Positions 52,065 through 61,152 of a stretch of 64,000 nt of DNA are shown here, in pieces. A program made the translations under genes and the position numbers. The notes below the pieces were generated by a model. That model had not been told where the DNA came from and searched no databases. It saw only the letters and a program-made list of their open reading frames with translations. The stretch's first letter is position 1. Each line of letters opens with the position of its first letter. The stretch is taken from NCBI GenBank assembly GCA_965219005.1, contig CBDCMS010000003.1, positions 1,550,001 to 1,614,000 on the forward strand, read 5' to 3'. The stretch is from CAUZIZ01 sp965219005. GTDB taxonomy: Bacteria > Acidobacteriota > UBA6911 > RPQK01 > JAJDTT01.

Positions 52065-54995
52065 ATGAGTTCAGATCTTTTTTCCAAGTCGGTCAGCTGG
52101 ACCCTGGCGGTGCTCTTCTCTACTGTACTGGCAACCGCCCAGGTGCCTAGATTCGAACGAGACGTTCTTCCCATCTTCACGGCTCACTGCTTCGCCTGTC
52201 ACGGAGGAACATCCATGGTGGGCCTGGATCTGCGTACCCCGAGCTCTGTGCTGAAAGGAAGCCACCACGGACCTGTGGTAAAGAGTGGCTCCCCGGAAGC
52301 AAGCCTGCTCTACCGAAAGGTCTCCGGGCGGGAAATGCCGCCCAAGGCCTTCAATCTGGACCTGTCTGATGCCCAGATCGAGACCATTCGAAAATGGATC
52401 GAGGAAGGGATACCACACGAGAGCGTTTTGCCTGTCCTTGGAGCAGAGCAGCAGCGACGGTTTCGGGTGGAGGCTCTCCCTATCTTCGAGGCCAAGTGTC
52501 TGGCCTGTCATGGGAGGGAGAATCTTCCCGGTGGCCTGGATCTGAAGACCCTGGAGGGAACACTGAAGGGGAGCGAAAACGGACCGGTGATCGTCGAGGG
52601 AGCTTCTGAGCAGAGCATCCTGATTCGGATGGTGTCAGCGGGAAGCATGCCTCCCCAGGGCGTGGGATCGCCTCTGACGGATCAGGAGATCCAGGGTCTG
52701 CGTGCCTGGATCGACGCCTCGCGCTTCGGGCCCGATCTGCTCACCGAAGAGAGGCAAACCTTCAGCCGGGCAGAGGCTCCTGCGATCACCGAGAAGGACC
52801 GGGGATTCTGGGCCTTTCGAAAACCGGTAGCGGATCCCCTTCCCCAGGTGAGGAACAAGAAGAGGGTTCGCACCCCGATTGATGCCTTTATCCTGGCCCG
52901 CCTCGAGTCGAAGGGCCTGGACTTGTCCCCTGAAGGCTCGCGGCTGACCCTGATGCGCCGCGCTTACTTCGACCTGATTGGCCTGCCACCCACACTGGAG
53001 GAGATGGAGGCCTTCCTGTCCGATTCCGGTGAAGATGCCTATGAACGTCTGGTAGATCGGCTCCTGGAATCGCCACACTACGGCGAGCGTTGGGCTCGGC
53101 ACTGGCTGGATGTGGTCGGGTATACCGATATCACGGGATTCGACAACGACCTGCCCATCGTGTCTGTCTTCGAGGGAATGTGGCGTTACCGAGACTGGGT
53201 AGCCGAATCCTTGAACGGCGACAAACCCTATGACCAGTTTCTGACCGAGCAACTAGCAGGGGATGAGCTGGTCGACTGGCGCTCGGCCGAGAAGTACACT
53301 CCCGAAACTGTTCAGCTTCTAACCGCGACCGGATTCTTGCGCAACGGTCTGGATAGGACGGATTCGGATATCGTCAACCTTCCCGGGGAACGCTATTCTG
53401 TCTTGTTCGACCTGATGGAGCAGGTGTCCACGGGTTTGATGGGCCTTACCGTGGGATGCGCCCGCTGCCACTCCCACAAGTTCGATCCGATTCCGCAGAG
53501 AGACTACTACCGACTTCTGTCGGTCTTCACTCCCGCCCTTAACCCAATGAGGTGGAAACAGCCGAAGGACCGCTTCCTGCCTGATGTATCTCAGCCCGAT
53601 CGGGAGGCCATCGAGCGCCACAATGCTGAAATCGATGGTCCCCAGAAGAAGCTCGAGGAAGAGCTTGCAGGCGTGCGCCGTCCCTACGAAGAGAAGCTGC
53701 TCGAGGAGAAGCTCCTCCAGGTATCTGCGGAGGTCCGTGACGATGTAAAGGAGGCCCTTCAGACTCCCGAAGAGAAGCGGAACGAGGTCCAGCAGTATCT
53801 GTCCAAAAAGTTCCAGGAGCTGCTGGAGGTCAAGCCGGAAGAAGTGGAAGCAGCTCTGACCGAGGAAGATCGTCAGGACGCTTCGGGTATCAAGAAGAAG
53901 ATCGATACCCTGGAAGGATATCGCCGATCCTTTGGCAAGATCCAGGCCTTGTTTGACGTGGGATCGCCCCCTCTGACGCGTCTCCTGCAGCGGGGAGACA
54001 TCGAATCACCTGGTCCCCGAGTCACGCCGGGGGTGCTTGAGATTCTGAGTCCGCCTGGTCAGAGCACAATCGAAAAACCGGGAGAAACACGGGGAGAGAG
54101 CAGCGGCTACCGACTCGGTCTGGCCCGCTGGCTGACCAGCCGCGATCATCCCTTGACGGCCCGGGTACTGGTCAACAGGGTCTGGCACCACCATTTCGGC
54201 CGAGGCATCGTAGCTACCCCAGGGAACTTCGGGCGGATGGGGTCTGCTCCCACCCATCCCGAATTGTTGGACTGGTTGGCGGTAGACTTCATGGAACAGG
54301 GTTGGACCTTGAAGCGGCTCCACAGGATGATCATGACCTCGAGTGTGTACCGGCAGTCCTGGCGTGAACCCGAGGGTTCGGACGGTCACGAGCTGGATCC
54401 TGAGAATCATCTACTCTGGCGGTCGAATCTCAAGCGTCTGGAGGCTGAAACAGTCCGGGACGCGATCCTGGTGGCGAGCGGAAAACTGGACCGCAGGTTG
54501 GGCGGAGCCCCTGCCCTCCTGCAACACGATGCAACCGGTCTTCAGACGGTTGCTATCACGGAGGAAGACCCCAACGCGCCTTTTCGCCGCAGTCTCTACG
54601 TCCTGGCGCGCAGGAACTATCCCCTCAACTTTCTGGAAAATTTCGACTACCCAAAGGTGCAGGTCAACTGCACCGCCCGAACCAACTCAGTGACGCCGCT
54701 GCAGTCGCTGACACTCATGAACGATCCTTTCCTGGTGGCCCAGGCCACCCATCTGGCCGAGAGAGTCAGAGAAGGGGCCGGCGACAGTCCCGAAAAGAGC
54801 GTAGAGCTGGCCTATCTGGTGACGCTCTCCCGCAAACCAAGGCCAGAAGAGGCTCGGATCTCACAGGATCATCTGCGGAAGCAGGACAGGAACTATCGCC
54901 TTGCCAACATCCCTCCGGAGAAAGCTTCCCAGGCAGCTCTGGCCAATCTCTGCCAGACGCTCTTTGCCACCAACGAGTTCCTCTACCTGGATTGA
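52065..54995 (+). CDS. DUF1549/DUF1553 protein with two N-terminal haem-like sites
   Basis: Exported protein of 976 aa started 5 bp after the DUF1501 gene; the frame runs open further upstream inside that gene but the ATG gives a signal peptide (LAVLFSTVLATAQ). Two CXXCH sites lie near the N terminus (C42, C45, H46 in CFACHGG; C145, C148, H149 in CLACHGR), which are two tandem PSCyt1-like domains. DUF1549 follows (from about 270, FDLIGLPPTLEEM) with CARCHSHKFDP near 464, then a long charged coiled coil (about 520-640), then DUF1553 (from about 695, LTARVLVNRVWHHHFGRGIV). Function unknown; partner DUF1501 is upstream. Confidence 0.9.
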   Translation: MSSDLFSKSVSWTLAVLFSTVLATAQVPRFERDVLPIFTAHCFACHGGTSMVGLDLRTPSSVLKGSHHGPVVKSGSPEASLLYRKVSGREMPPKAFNLDLSDAQIETIRKWIEEGIPHESVLPVLGAEQQRRFRVEALPIFEAKCLACHGRENLPGGLDLKTLEGTLKGSENGPVIVEGASEQSILIRMVSAGSMPPQGVGSPLTDQEIQGLRAWIDASRFGPDLLTEERQTFSRAEAPAITEKDRGFWAFRKPVADPLPQVRNKKRVRTPIDAFILARLESKGLDLSPEGSRLTLMRRAYFDLIGLPPTLEEMEAFLSDSGEDAYERLVDRLLESPHYGERWARHWLDVVGYTDITGFDNDLPIVSVFEGMWRYRDWVAESLNGDKPYDQFLTEQLAGDELVDWRSAEKYTPETVQLLTATGFLRNGLDRTDSDIVNLPGERYSVLFDLMEQVSTGLMGLTVGCARCHSHKFDPIPQRDYYRLLSVFTPALNPMRWKQPKDRFLPDVSQPDREAIERHNAEIDGPQKKLEEELAGVRRPYEEKLLEEKLLQVSAEVRDDVKEALQTPEEKRNEVQQYLSKKFQELLEVKPEEVEAALTEEDRQDASGIKKKIDTLEGYRRSFGKIQALFDVGSPPLTRLLQRGDIESPGPRVTPGVLEILSPPGQSTIEKPGETRGESSGYRLGLARWLTSRDHPLTARVLVNRVWHHHFGRGIVATPGNFGRMGSAPTHPELLDWLAVDFMEQGWTLKRLHRMIMTSSVYRQSWREPEGSDGHELDPENHLLWRSNLKRLEAETVRDAILVASGKLDRRLGGAPALLQHDATGLQTVAITEEDPNAPFRRSLYVLARRNYPLNFLENFDYPKVQVNCTARTNSVTPLQSLTLMNDPFLVAQATHLAERVREGAGDSPEKSVELAYLVTLSRKPRPEEARISQDHLRKQDRNYRLANIPPEKASQAALANLCQTLFATNEFLYLD

Positions 54996-55037
54996 ACCTG
55001 CCCGGGGGCGGTGGTTGGGTCAGTCTCCGGCTTCTTC

Positions 55038-56726
55038 CTATCCATCCCAGGCCAGCGGCGCGATTCCCTCGATATGAGTCTTGACGTCGATTACTGCAGG
55101 TTTGCCTGCCTCTAGAGCCTGCTCGAGAGCGCTGCCTAGCTCGCCAGGCTTGTTGACCTGGATGCCGAAACAGTCCATCGACTCCGCAATCTTGGCGAAA
55201 TCAGCGTTGGTCAACATCCAGAGCTCGTCTGAGCCGGGTCTTCGGCCACCGTAGACTGTTTCGTTGAGTTTCTGCTCTTGATTGAGCGAGGCGTTGTTGT
55301 TCACCAGCGTTACCGTGTTGATGCCGTAGCGCAGTGCGGTGTCCAACTCCGTCAAGTGGTACCAGATCCCACCATCACCCGTAAAGCAGATCACGGGACG
55401 ATCGGGAACCGCACATTTGGCACCAATCGCCGCTGGCAGTCCCCAGCCGAGAGATCCAGCACAGCGGATGTACGACTGGTCGGGAGATGTGAGATCCACC
55501 ATAGTCCCAGTCCAGATTCCAGAGTGTCCCGTGTCCGAGACCAGCACCGCGTCGCTCGGGAGCAGGTCCGTCAGCTCTTTGCAGAGCCTTTCGGGTCTCA
55601 TCGGGAGCTCGTCGGAGTTTGCCAGTGGTGCCACGCTGGCCCGCCAATCCCGGACCAACTGCTGCACATGTGTGATCCATTCGTCGCGTGCGGGCGTCGG
55701 TTCCGAGAACGCCGTGGCGGCCGCGATATCGATCATCTTGCGAAGCGACGCTCGCGCATCCCCCTGGATGCCGACGGTAATCGGAAACGAGCGTCCCAGC
55801 TCTGCCGGGTTGATATCGAGCTGGATTGAGCGAGTCCCGGGACGGGGGATGCGCCATTCGTTGGTCACCTGTCCCCCGGTGTGACTCCCCACAAAGAAAA
55901 CAACGTCAGCCTCAGCCAGCGTCTGGTTGGCGCAGGCTCGCGAGTATTGGCCTGAAACTCCGACAGCGAGTGGATGGTCGTGGGGAAATGTCTGCTTGGC
56001 GTTGAGGGCTGTGATGACGGGCAAACTGAGTAGCTCCGAGAGCTCGAGCAACTCCTGACCAGCCCCTGAAACGGTAACACCACCACCCGCCACAACAACC
56101 GGCCGCACCGCCTCCTGAAGCAGCCGAATCGCAGCCCGGATTGTGTCCGAGTCTGGCTCAGGCCGAAACGGCGGTACATGGGTGAAGGGCTCCTCGGCGA
56201 CTACCTCAAGGTCGGACACACTGGTCATGACATCGCCCCCGGCTATCCCGCACAGATCGAGGTGCACTGGACGTGGCGTTCCGGACGTAGCCTCGCGGAT
56301 TGCCTGACGGAGAAACAACGGCAGCTGCACTACATCGCCGACGGAGACACTGTATTTGGTGACCGCGCTGAAGGGTCCGGCGTGATCAACCTCCTGGTAG
56401 GCATTGCGGTATTGTTGGATCTGCGGAAGCCGGCCGGTGAGGGCAAGGACGGGAGAACAAGCCAGATAGGCATCCTGCAACCCGGCCGCCAGGTTGACAG
56501 CTCCGACCGATTGCGCGCCGCAGACGGCGACACTATGTCTGACCCGACCGTAGGCATCTGCCATGTAAGCAGCGGCTTTTTCCCCGTGTGTCATGATTCG
56601 CGTGATGCCCAGCCGCTCCAGTTCGGGCATGGCCTCGGGAATGATGACGGGCATGAAGAAGAAGTGGGTGACACCGTATCCGTGAAGCGTCTCGGCGAGA
56701 AAGCGGGCTCCTGTCATCTTGGGCAT
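55038..56726 (-). CDS. thiamine-diphosphate-dependent enzyme (acetolactate-synthase-like)
   Basis: ThDP enzyme of 562 aa of the acetolactate synthase/benzoylformate decarboxylase group. ATG behind AAGGAG. The catalytic glutamate is E49 (RIMTHGEKAAAYMADAYG). The ThDP/Mg motif is GDGG...NN near residues 430-460 (CFTGDGGIWYHLTELDTALR and TLVNNNASLNQ). The central domain (about 195-330) binds FAD in some members. No small regulatory subunit is adjacent, so it is more likely a catabolic or specialised decarboxylase/carboligase than the biosynthetic AHAS. Substrate unknown. Confidence 0.85.
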   Translation of the reverse strand: MPKMTGARFLAETLHGYGVTHFFFMPVIIPEAMPELERLGITRIMTHGEKAAAYMADAYGRVRHSVAVCGAQSVGAVNLAAGLQDAYLACSPVLALTGRLPQIQQYRNAYQEVDHAGPFSAVTKYSVSVGDVVQLPLFLRQAIREATSGTPRPVHLDLCGIAGGDVMTSVSDLEVVAEEPFTHVPPFRPEPDSDTIRAAIRLLQEAVRPVVVAGGGVTVSGAGQELLELSELLSLPVITALNAKQTFPHDHPLAVGVSGQYSRACANQTLAEADVVFFVGSHTGGQVTNEWRIPRPGTRSIQLDINPAELGRSFPITVGIQGDARASLRKMIDIAAATAFSEPTPARDEWITHVQQLVRDWRASVAPLANSDELPMRPERLCKELTDLLPSDAVLVSDTGHSGIWTGTMVDLTSPDQSYIRCAGSLGWGLPAAIGAKCAVPDRPVICFTGDGGIWYHLTELDTALRYGINTVTLVNNNASLNQEQKLNETVYGGRRPGSDELWMLTNADFAKIAESMDCFGIQVNKPGELGSALEQALEAGKPAVIDVKTHIEGIAPLAWDG

Positions 56727-56877
56727 GGAAAAGACTCCTTGGCTGTCCGCAGCAACGTCGTGTCCTCGAATGATCGTCAACCGGCAGCTTGCATTAGACC
56801 ACACCAGCCCAACATCCGTCCTGCCAAGTCAGGGCGGAATGGACTGCTCCCTACTGCTCCTGACTTGAGGATTCATC

Positions 56878-56928
56878 GCCTACACCGAAGGTGTTATTGC
56901 TACACGCAGTAACGCATTTGGCGTAAGA
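56878..56928. repeat. small inverted hairpin-unit pair
   Basis: Two facing units, TACACCGAAGGTGTTATTGC and its approximate reverse partner GCAGTAACGCATTTGGCGTA, related to the units in the 12814-13058 repeat. Stems pair although the bases differ between units. Located in the gap between the ThDP gene and lpxB, 56727-57012, which holds no gene. Confidence 0.55.
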
Positions 56929-57012
56929 GTGTGCCCAACAATGTCTATGCTTTCCCGCAATCTGATCGAATTACGGGGCCCAGGTCGTCACGAACGTTAA
57001 GCACATACCATG

Positions 57013-58236
57013 CTATGTCCGTCTTGTGGATTCCTTCATCGATTCCGCGCGAGGAGCCTGCCCCAACACGGCAAGGGCTGCCCTCTCTAAGCTGCCCTTC
57101 TCTCCCAGCAGGTCGCTCAAAGCCAACAAACTGTTGCTCATTTTGATCTGTCTGGAGGGATCTTCGAGAATGGACCAGAGTTCGTGCGCCAGGCTGGATG
57201 CGTGAATCTCACCCAGGCAGAGCTCCGGGACGACTTTCGCCCGGGCCAGCAGATTGGGAAGCCCGATCGCGTCGGTATCAATCAAGCAGATCGCTCTCAG
57301 CAGCCTCACAGCCGCTCTCGAGATTGAGGTGAGTCTGTACGCAATCACCATCGGACGGCCCAGAATCGTGGCCTCCAGGGTAGCCGTGCCCGAGCACAGC
57401 AAGAGGAGATCCGAAACGATCATTGCGTCTCGACCCCCAAAGCACAACCGGATCCGGTCGTCGAGCCGACGCTGCGCTACAAGCGCCCGGATTTCGGCTT
57501 CGTAGAACTCGTCGGCGATAGGCAAGACAAATCTCAGCGACCTGTCGCGCTCGAGCAGATCCTGAGCGACATCCAGAAAAAGGGGCAGCAGCATGCGGAT
57601 CTCCTGGACCCGGCTCCCAGGGAACAAACCTACCACCAAATCTCGCGCTCCCAGCTGAAGGCGTCTGCGAATATCCTGCCGCCGGTCGGAGTCAGCCGGT
57701 CCGATCACATCCTTTAGATAGTGCCCGACGAAGATCGATCGACCGCCGACCTCCTGGTAGACGTCATGCTCCTCTGGAAACGAACTCAGGATTCGATCAA
57801 ACCCCGGGGCAATCCATCTGGCCACCTTCCCCCACAGCCAGACCTGGGGAGGGAAGTAGGAAACGGTTGGAATACCCCTGCCTTTGAGCCACCGAGCCAC
57901 GAACATATGGAAGACCTCGTGTCCGATCAATACCGCTACGTCGGGTCTACTCCGGCTCAGATGTGAACGAATCGCTCTAACTGTGCGTGTGAGTCCGGGC
58001 AGCGTGCTCAACGGCTCGCTCAAACCAACGGACCCTAGATGGTTGGTGTCGAAAAGGACTTCGACACCAGCCCTCTTCATTCGCTCCCCACCCACTCCGG
58101 ATAGTTCAACCTCGGGGTCGATCCGCAGGATCGCCTGCGCCAGATAGGATCCGGCTATGTCACCAGAAACTTCACCCGCGCTGATGAAAACGCGTGAAGG
58201 ATGTCCGACGGAGGAAGCTGGGGCCAAACGCATCAC
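57013..58236 (-). CDS. lpxB: lipid-A-disaccharide synthase
   Basis: Joins UDP-2,3-diacylglucosamine to lipid X to give the lipid A disaccharide, a peripheral inner-membrane step. LpxB signatures: FISAGEVSGDIAGSYLAQAI at residues 17-36, SYFPPQVWLWG near 125, GLFPGSRVQEI near 204-214, and CSGTATLEATILGRPMVIAYR near 283. Length (407 aa) is close to the family. The ATG overlaps the waaA stop (ATGA), so it is translationally coupled. Last gene of the minus-strand lipid cluster. LpxA, LpxC, LpxD and LpxK are not in the window. Function call is secure. Confidence 0.93.
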   Translation of the reverse strand: MMRLAPASSVGHPSRVFISAGEVSGDIAGSYLAQAILRIDPEVELSGVGGERMKRAGVEVLFDTNHLGSVGLSEPLSTLPGLTRTVRAIRSHLSRSRPDVAVLIGHEVFHMFVARWLKGRGIPTVSYFPPQVWLWGKVARWIAPGFDRILSSFPEEHDVYQEVGGRSIFVGHYLKDVIGPADSDRRQDIRRRLQLGARDLVVGLFPGSRVQEIRMLLPLFLDVAQDLLERDRSLRFVLPIADEFYEAEIRALVAQRRLDDRIRLCFGGRDAMIVSDLLLLCSGTATLEATILGRPMVIAYRLTSISRAAVRLLRAICLIDTDAIGLPNLLARAKVVPELCLGEIHASSLAHELWSILEDPSRQIKMSNSLLALSDLLGEKGSLERAALAVLGQAPRAESMKESTRRT

Positions 58237-59570
58237 CGCTCTTTCCGGGTTGGCCCTTCGAGCCTCCGCAGCAGAGAATGTGCATACTGGGACGAAGCAC
58301 CGGCTCCTCCTTGAAGGGTGCTCCGAGCACTCCTCCCCAGGTCTCTTCTCATGCCCGGATTGCTCAGAAGCATATGTAACGTCGAAGCGAGCTGTTCTCG
58401 GCCCTTCAGCTGAATCAGAGCCTCCTTCTCACTGAAATGGCTCACCTCCGCCTGAAAGTGCTCGACGTGGGGTCCGACGATAATGGCCGTCCCTTTTGCT
58501 GCAGCCTCCAGCAAGTTGTGTCCGCCGCGGGGAACGAAACTGCCTCCCATGATAACGATATCGGCACGTCCGTATGCGGCAGAGAGCCAGCCGTAGCCAT
58601 CCAGTAGCAGGACTTCCCAGCCTGGGGTGATCTCATCGGACGCGGAGGCTCGAGCCAATCCAAACCCGTGTTTCCGAATAAGCCGAGCGATCGCGTTGAA
58701 CCGGCTTCTGGCGCGGGGGGCTATGACGAGGCGGAGATCTGAAAAGCTCGGTTGAAGCTGTCGAAAAGACTCCAGGATCCACCTTTCCTCCGGCGAGTGA
58801 GTACTTGCCGCTACCAATACTGTGGCTCCTCGTGGAATTCGCTTTTGCCAGGGGAAGCCAGAGTCGGGAAATGAGGTGATCTGATCGAACTTGCAGTTAC
58901 CCACTACCTCCAGCCGGTGGAGGCTGGCACCGATCTGGTGAAAGCGTTCCTTTTCTTGCTCGCTGACAACCCCAATCCAGTCGGCACAGGCTAGAACCCG
59001 TCGGAAAAAGGGCCTAATGACTCGATACCGCCTAACATCGCGGGGATAGATTCGGCCGTTGGCAACACACAACGGGATGTCGAGATCCAGGCAGGCTCGA
59101 AAGAGACTGGGCCAAAGCTCGGTTTCAATGACGACCACCAGGCTTGGCTCGAAGCTGCACAACCAGCGACGCAGGCTCCTGTGTCGATCCCAGGGCAGGT
59201 AGACCACTCCTCGGACACCCGGCTCGACCTGCTCGATCTCCCTTGCGGTCTGCCACCCTTCGCGGTTTCCTACACTGAGAACTACCTCGATCCGGGGGTC
59301 GAGCCGGCGCAGATGGTGGATCAAGGTACCGGCAACCTTGACCTCTCCTATCGAAACAGCGTGAACAAGCACACACCCGGTCCCGATCCCAGATGCCGTC
59401 CCAGGTCGACCCAAACGCTGCCTCAGCTCAAGCCATCGTGATCGCTCAAACAAGCCTCTCAGGAGCAGCCAGGGGACCAACGTCGCCCAGGTAACGAACG
59501 ACACTCCAAAGTTATAGAGGACTTCGATCACCAAGATTCCGACTCCGGCCTGGGCGCCCAGATGAGCCAA
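58233..59570 (-). CDS. waaA: 3-deoxy-D-manno-octulosonic acid (Kdo) transferase
   Basis: Adds Kdo to lipid IVA, an inner-core step of LPS, at the inner membrane. The N terminus is a membrane anchor (EVLYNFGVSFVTWATLVPWLL), then HAVSIGEVKVAGTLIHHL (about 66-85), VIETELWPSLFRACLDLDIP with the conserved ETELWP, VVGNCKFDQ, and at the C-terminal half PEERWILESF and MGGSFVPRGGHNLLEAAAKG. The TTG start is uncertain (the true one may be a little downstream), five bases after the acyltransferase gene. It overlaps lpxB by four bases. Also known as kdtA. Very likely functional. Confidence 0.9.
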   Translation of the reverse strand: MAHLGAQAGVGILVIEVLYNFGVSFVTWATLVPWLLLRGLFERSRWLELRQRLGRPGTASGIGTGCVLVHAVSIGEVKVAGTLIHHLRRLDPRIEVVLSVGNREGWQTAREIEQVEPGVRGVVYLPWDRHRSLRRWLCSFEPSLVVVIETELWPSLFRACLDLDIPLCVANGRIYPRDVRRYRVIRPFFRRVLACADWIGVVSEQEKERFHQIGASLHRLEVVGNCKFDQITSFPDSGFPWQKRIPRGATVLVAASTHSPEERWILESFRQLQPSFSDLRLVIAPRARSRFNAIARLIRKHGFGLARASASDEITPGWEVLLLDGYGWLSAAYGRADIVIMGGSFVPRGGHNLLEAAAKGTAIIVGPHVEHFQAEVSHFSEKEALIQLKGREQLASTLHMLLSNPGMRRDLGRSARSTLQGGAGASSQYAHSLLRRLEGPTRKER

Positions 59571-59574
59571 AGAC

Positions 59575-60309
59575 TCAACTCTCGGTTCGCACTCCGGCTC
59601 TTTCAGCAGACGATTCCTGGCTGAGCTGCGCGCCTGAGTTCAGAGCATTCTGTGCTCGCCGCCGCTCCCTCCCAAGACGCCTGGTCAGGGTTTGCGACAA
59701 CTCCTCGAGTTCTCTACGCGAGGGATTCCCCTCCACCCAAAGGGGCGTCCCCGTGCAGATCACCACTCGAGAAAACGGGAGAGGGAGGAACATCTTTGAC
59801 CAGGTTCCTGTGAAAACGATCTTGCGACGCGACGCGACTCCTAGCGGAATGAGCGAACGTCGGGTATGAAGAGCACACAGCAGAACGCCTGGTTTGGCGA
59901 TACCAGGCGGCCCCAACGGCCCATCCACACAGACTCCACCAGGAAACGAGTGTGAATCAAGATCTTGGATCAGTTCTCGAAGGGCTCGCGCCCCCCTCCG
60001 AAGGCTGGAGCCCCGGACCACGCGTGTGCCGCTGCTCGAAGCTAGCTGACTCGCCCAGTCACCTTCCTCCCCAAGTGCGACCAGGGTAGTGAATCGGAGA
60101 ACGAGTGCCAACCCAATAAGGGCCAGGAAATCCCCTTCACAGTGGCAGTAGATCGTTGGTGAGCCGGGAGAGTAGTCCTTGGGACGGGTCCAGACGTTAT
60201 CGGCGCTCAGCACCTGGATATCCAGAGTGTCGAAATAGAGTCGAAAGAGACGGGCAAACCTCAGGGGCCACCAGTCGGTCTTCATCAGAAGTCTGATCAG
60301 CCACTTCAT
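59575..60309 (-). CDS. DUF374 family lysophospholipid/lipid A acyltransferase-like protein
   Basis: Protein of 244 aa of the DUF374 group, related to lysophospholipid acyltransferases, predicted at the cytoplasmic face of the inner membrane. Landmarks: CHCEGDFLALIGLALVL near residue 55 (with a His in the place of the family catalytic His), RVVRGSSLRRGARALRELIQ near 96-115, and GGVCVDGPLGPPGIAKPGVL (about 123-142), the phosphate-binding-like PDG-P motif in which D is followed by GP. It is located between the enoyl reductase and waaA, which supports a role in attaching acyl chains to lipid A or a related lipid. Direct proof absent. Confidence 0.8.
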   Translation of the reverse strand: MKWLIRLLMKTDWWPLRFARLFRLYFDTLDIQVLSADNVWTRPKDYSPGSPTIYCHCEGDFLALIGLALVLRFTTLVALGEEGDWASQLASSSGTRVVRGSSLRRGARALRELIQDLDSHSFPGGVCVDGPLGPPGIAKPGVLLCALHTRRSLIPLGVASRRKIVFTGTWSKMFLPLPFSRVVICTGTPLWVEGNPSRRELEELSQTLTRRLGRERRRAQNALNSGAQLSQESSAERAGVRTES

Positions 60310-60350
60310 CTGGGTAAACCTGGCCGGACTTCTATTGGAGGAGCACGGCG

Positions 60351-61124
60351 TCAGAGAGGAAGGCTTGCGCCGCCATCAACCACCAGAGTCTGACCTGAAA
60401 TCCAGTCTGCCAAAGGACTGCACAGGAATAGTACAGGCTTGGCCACATCTTCCGGTTCGGGGAGCCGCTTTCTGGGGCTGCGAGCGAGTGCCTCGGAACG
60501 GAGCCGGTCGTAGTCAGGATGGCGGCGGATGGACTCGGTCTCGACCAGGCCTGCCGAGACCGCGTTGACGTTGATTCCCTGGGGAGCCAGTTCCACCGCC
60601 AGATAACGGGTCACTGATTCCAGCGCCGCCTTCGCCACTCCGATTGCTCCGTATGATGGCACGTAGCGTTCGCTCCCGAGACTCGACAAACTCACGACTC
60701 TGCCATCCCGACCGTCCATCAAGGGCAGGGCCTGGCGGACGCACAACAGGAGTGCCCTCGCGTTGGTGTTCAGAGTCAGATCCCACTGATTGGGCCGGAC
60801 CTCCACCAGAGGCTTGAAGGAACCCAGAGCCGCGGAGTGGATCAGGAAATCGAGGCCACCTGAGCCGGAGATGTGTTCGAACATGTCGTGGATTTCTCGT
60901 GGGACCAGGAGGTTTGCCTGGATCCGGGTCACGGCTCCTCCTCCAGCGGAAATGGCCTGGCTCGTCCGCTGAGCACTGTTCTCGTCCTCACGGTAGTTCA
61001 TGAAGACGTGTGCACCGCTGGCTGCCAGCATTTGACTGATGACGGCTCCCAGCCCGCGGGACCCGCCTGTAACCAAGGCCCGCTTACCTTTGAAGTCAAA
61101 AGACGGAGAAGGTTCTGCTGTCAT
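60351..61124 (-). CDS. FabL-type enoyl-[acyl-carrier-protein] reductase
   Basis: Short-chain-dehydrogenase-fold protein of 257 aa. The NAD(P) motif is TGGSRGLGAVISQ (about 18-31). The catalytic tyrosine and lysine are spaced as Y-X6-K (YGAIGVAK, near 160), the pattern of enoyl-ACP reductases FabI/FabL, rather than Y-X3-K of ketoreductases; the surroundings (LNTNARALLLCVRQALPLM, VSLSSLGSERYVPSYG, LAVELAPQGINVNAVSAG) resemble FabL of Bacillus. It would reduce enoyl-ACP at the end of each elongation cycle using NADPH. It lies just after an acyl carrier protein gene. ATG preferred over a GTG three codons earlier. Confidence 0.83.
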   Translation of the reverse strand: MTAEPSPSFDFKGKRALVTGGSRGLGAVISQMLAASGAHVFMNYREDENSAQRTSQAISAGGGAVTRIQANLLVPREIHDMFEHISGSGGLDFLIHSAALGSFKPLVEVRPNQWDLTLNTNARALLLCVRQALPLMDGRDGRVVSLSSLGSERYVPSYGAIGVAKAALESVTRYLAVELAPQGINVNAVSAGLVETESIRRHPDYDRLRSEALARSPRKRLPEPEDVAKPVLFLCSPLADWISGQTLVVDGGASLPL

Positions 61125-61152
61125 CGTCCACACGACCGATCAGGCGGAAAGC

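Noticed and set aside
57013..59570. A CRISPR or phage-defence interpretation of the closely packed minus-strand genes
   Set aside because: The genes have unambiguous LpxB and WaaA signatures, and no spaced direct repeats occur anywhere in the window.
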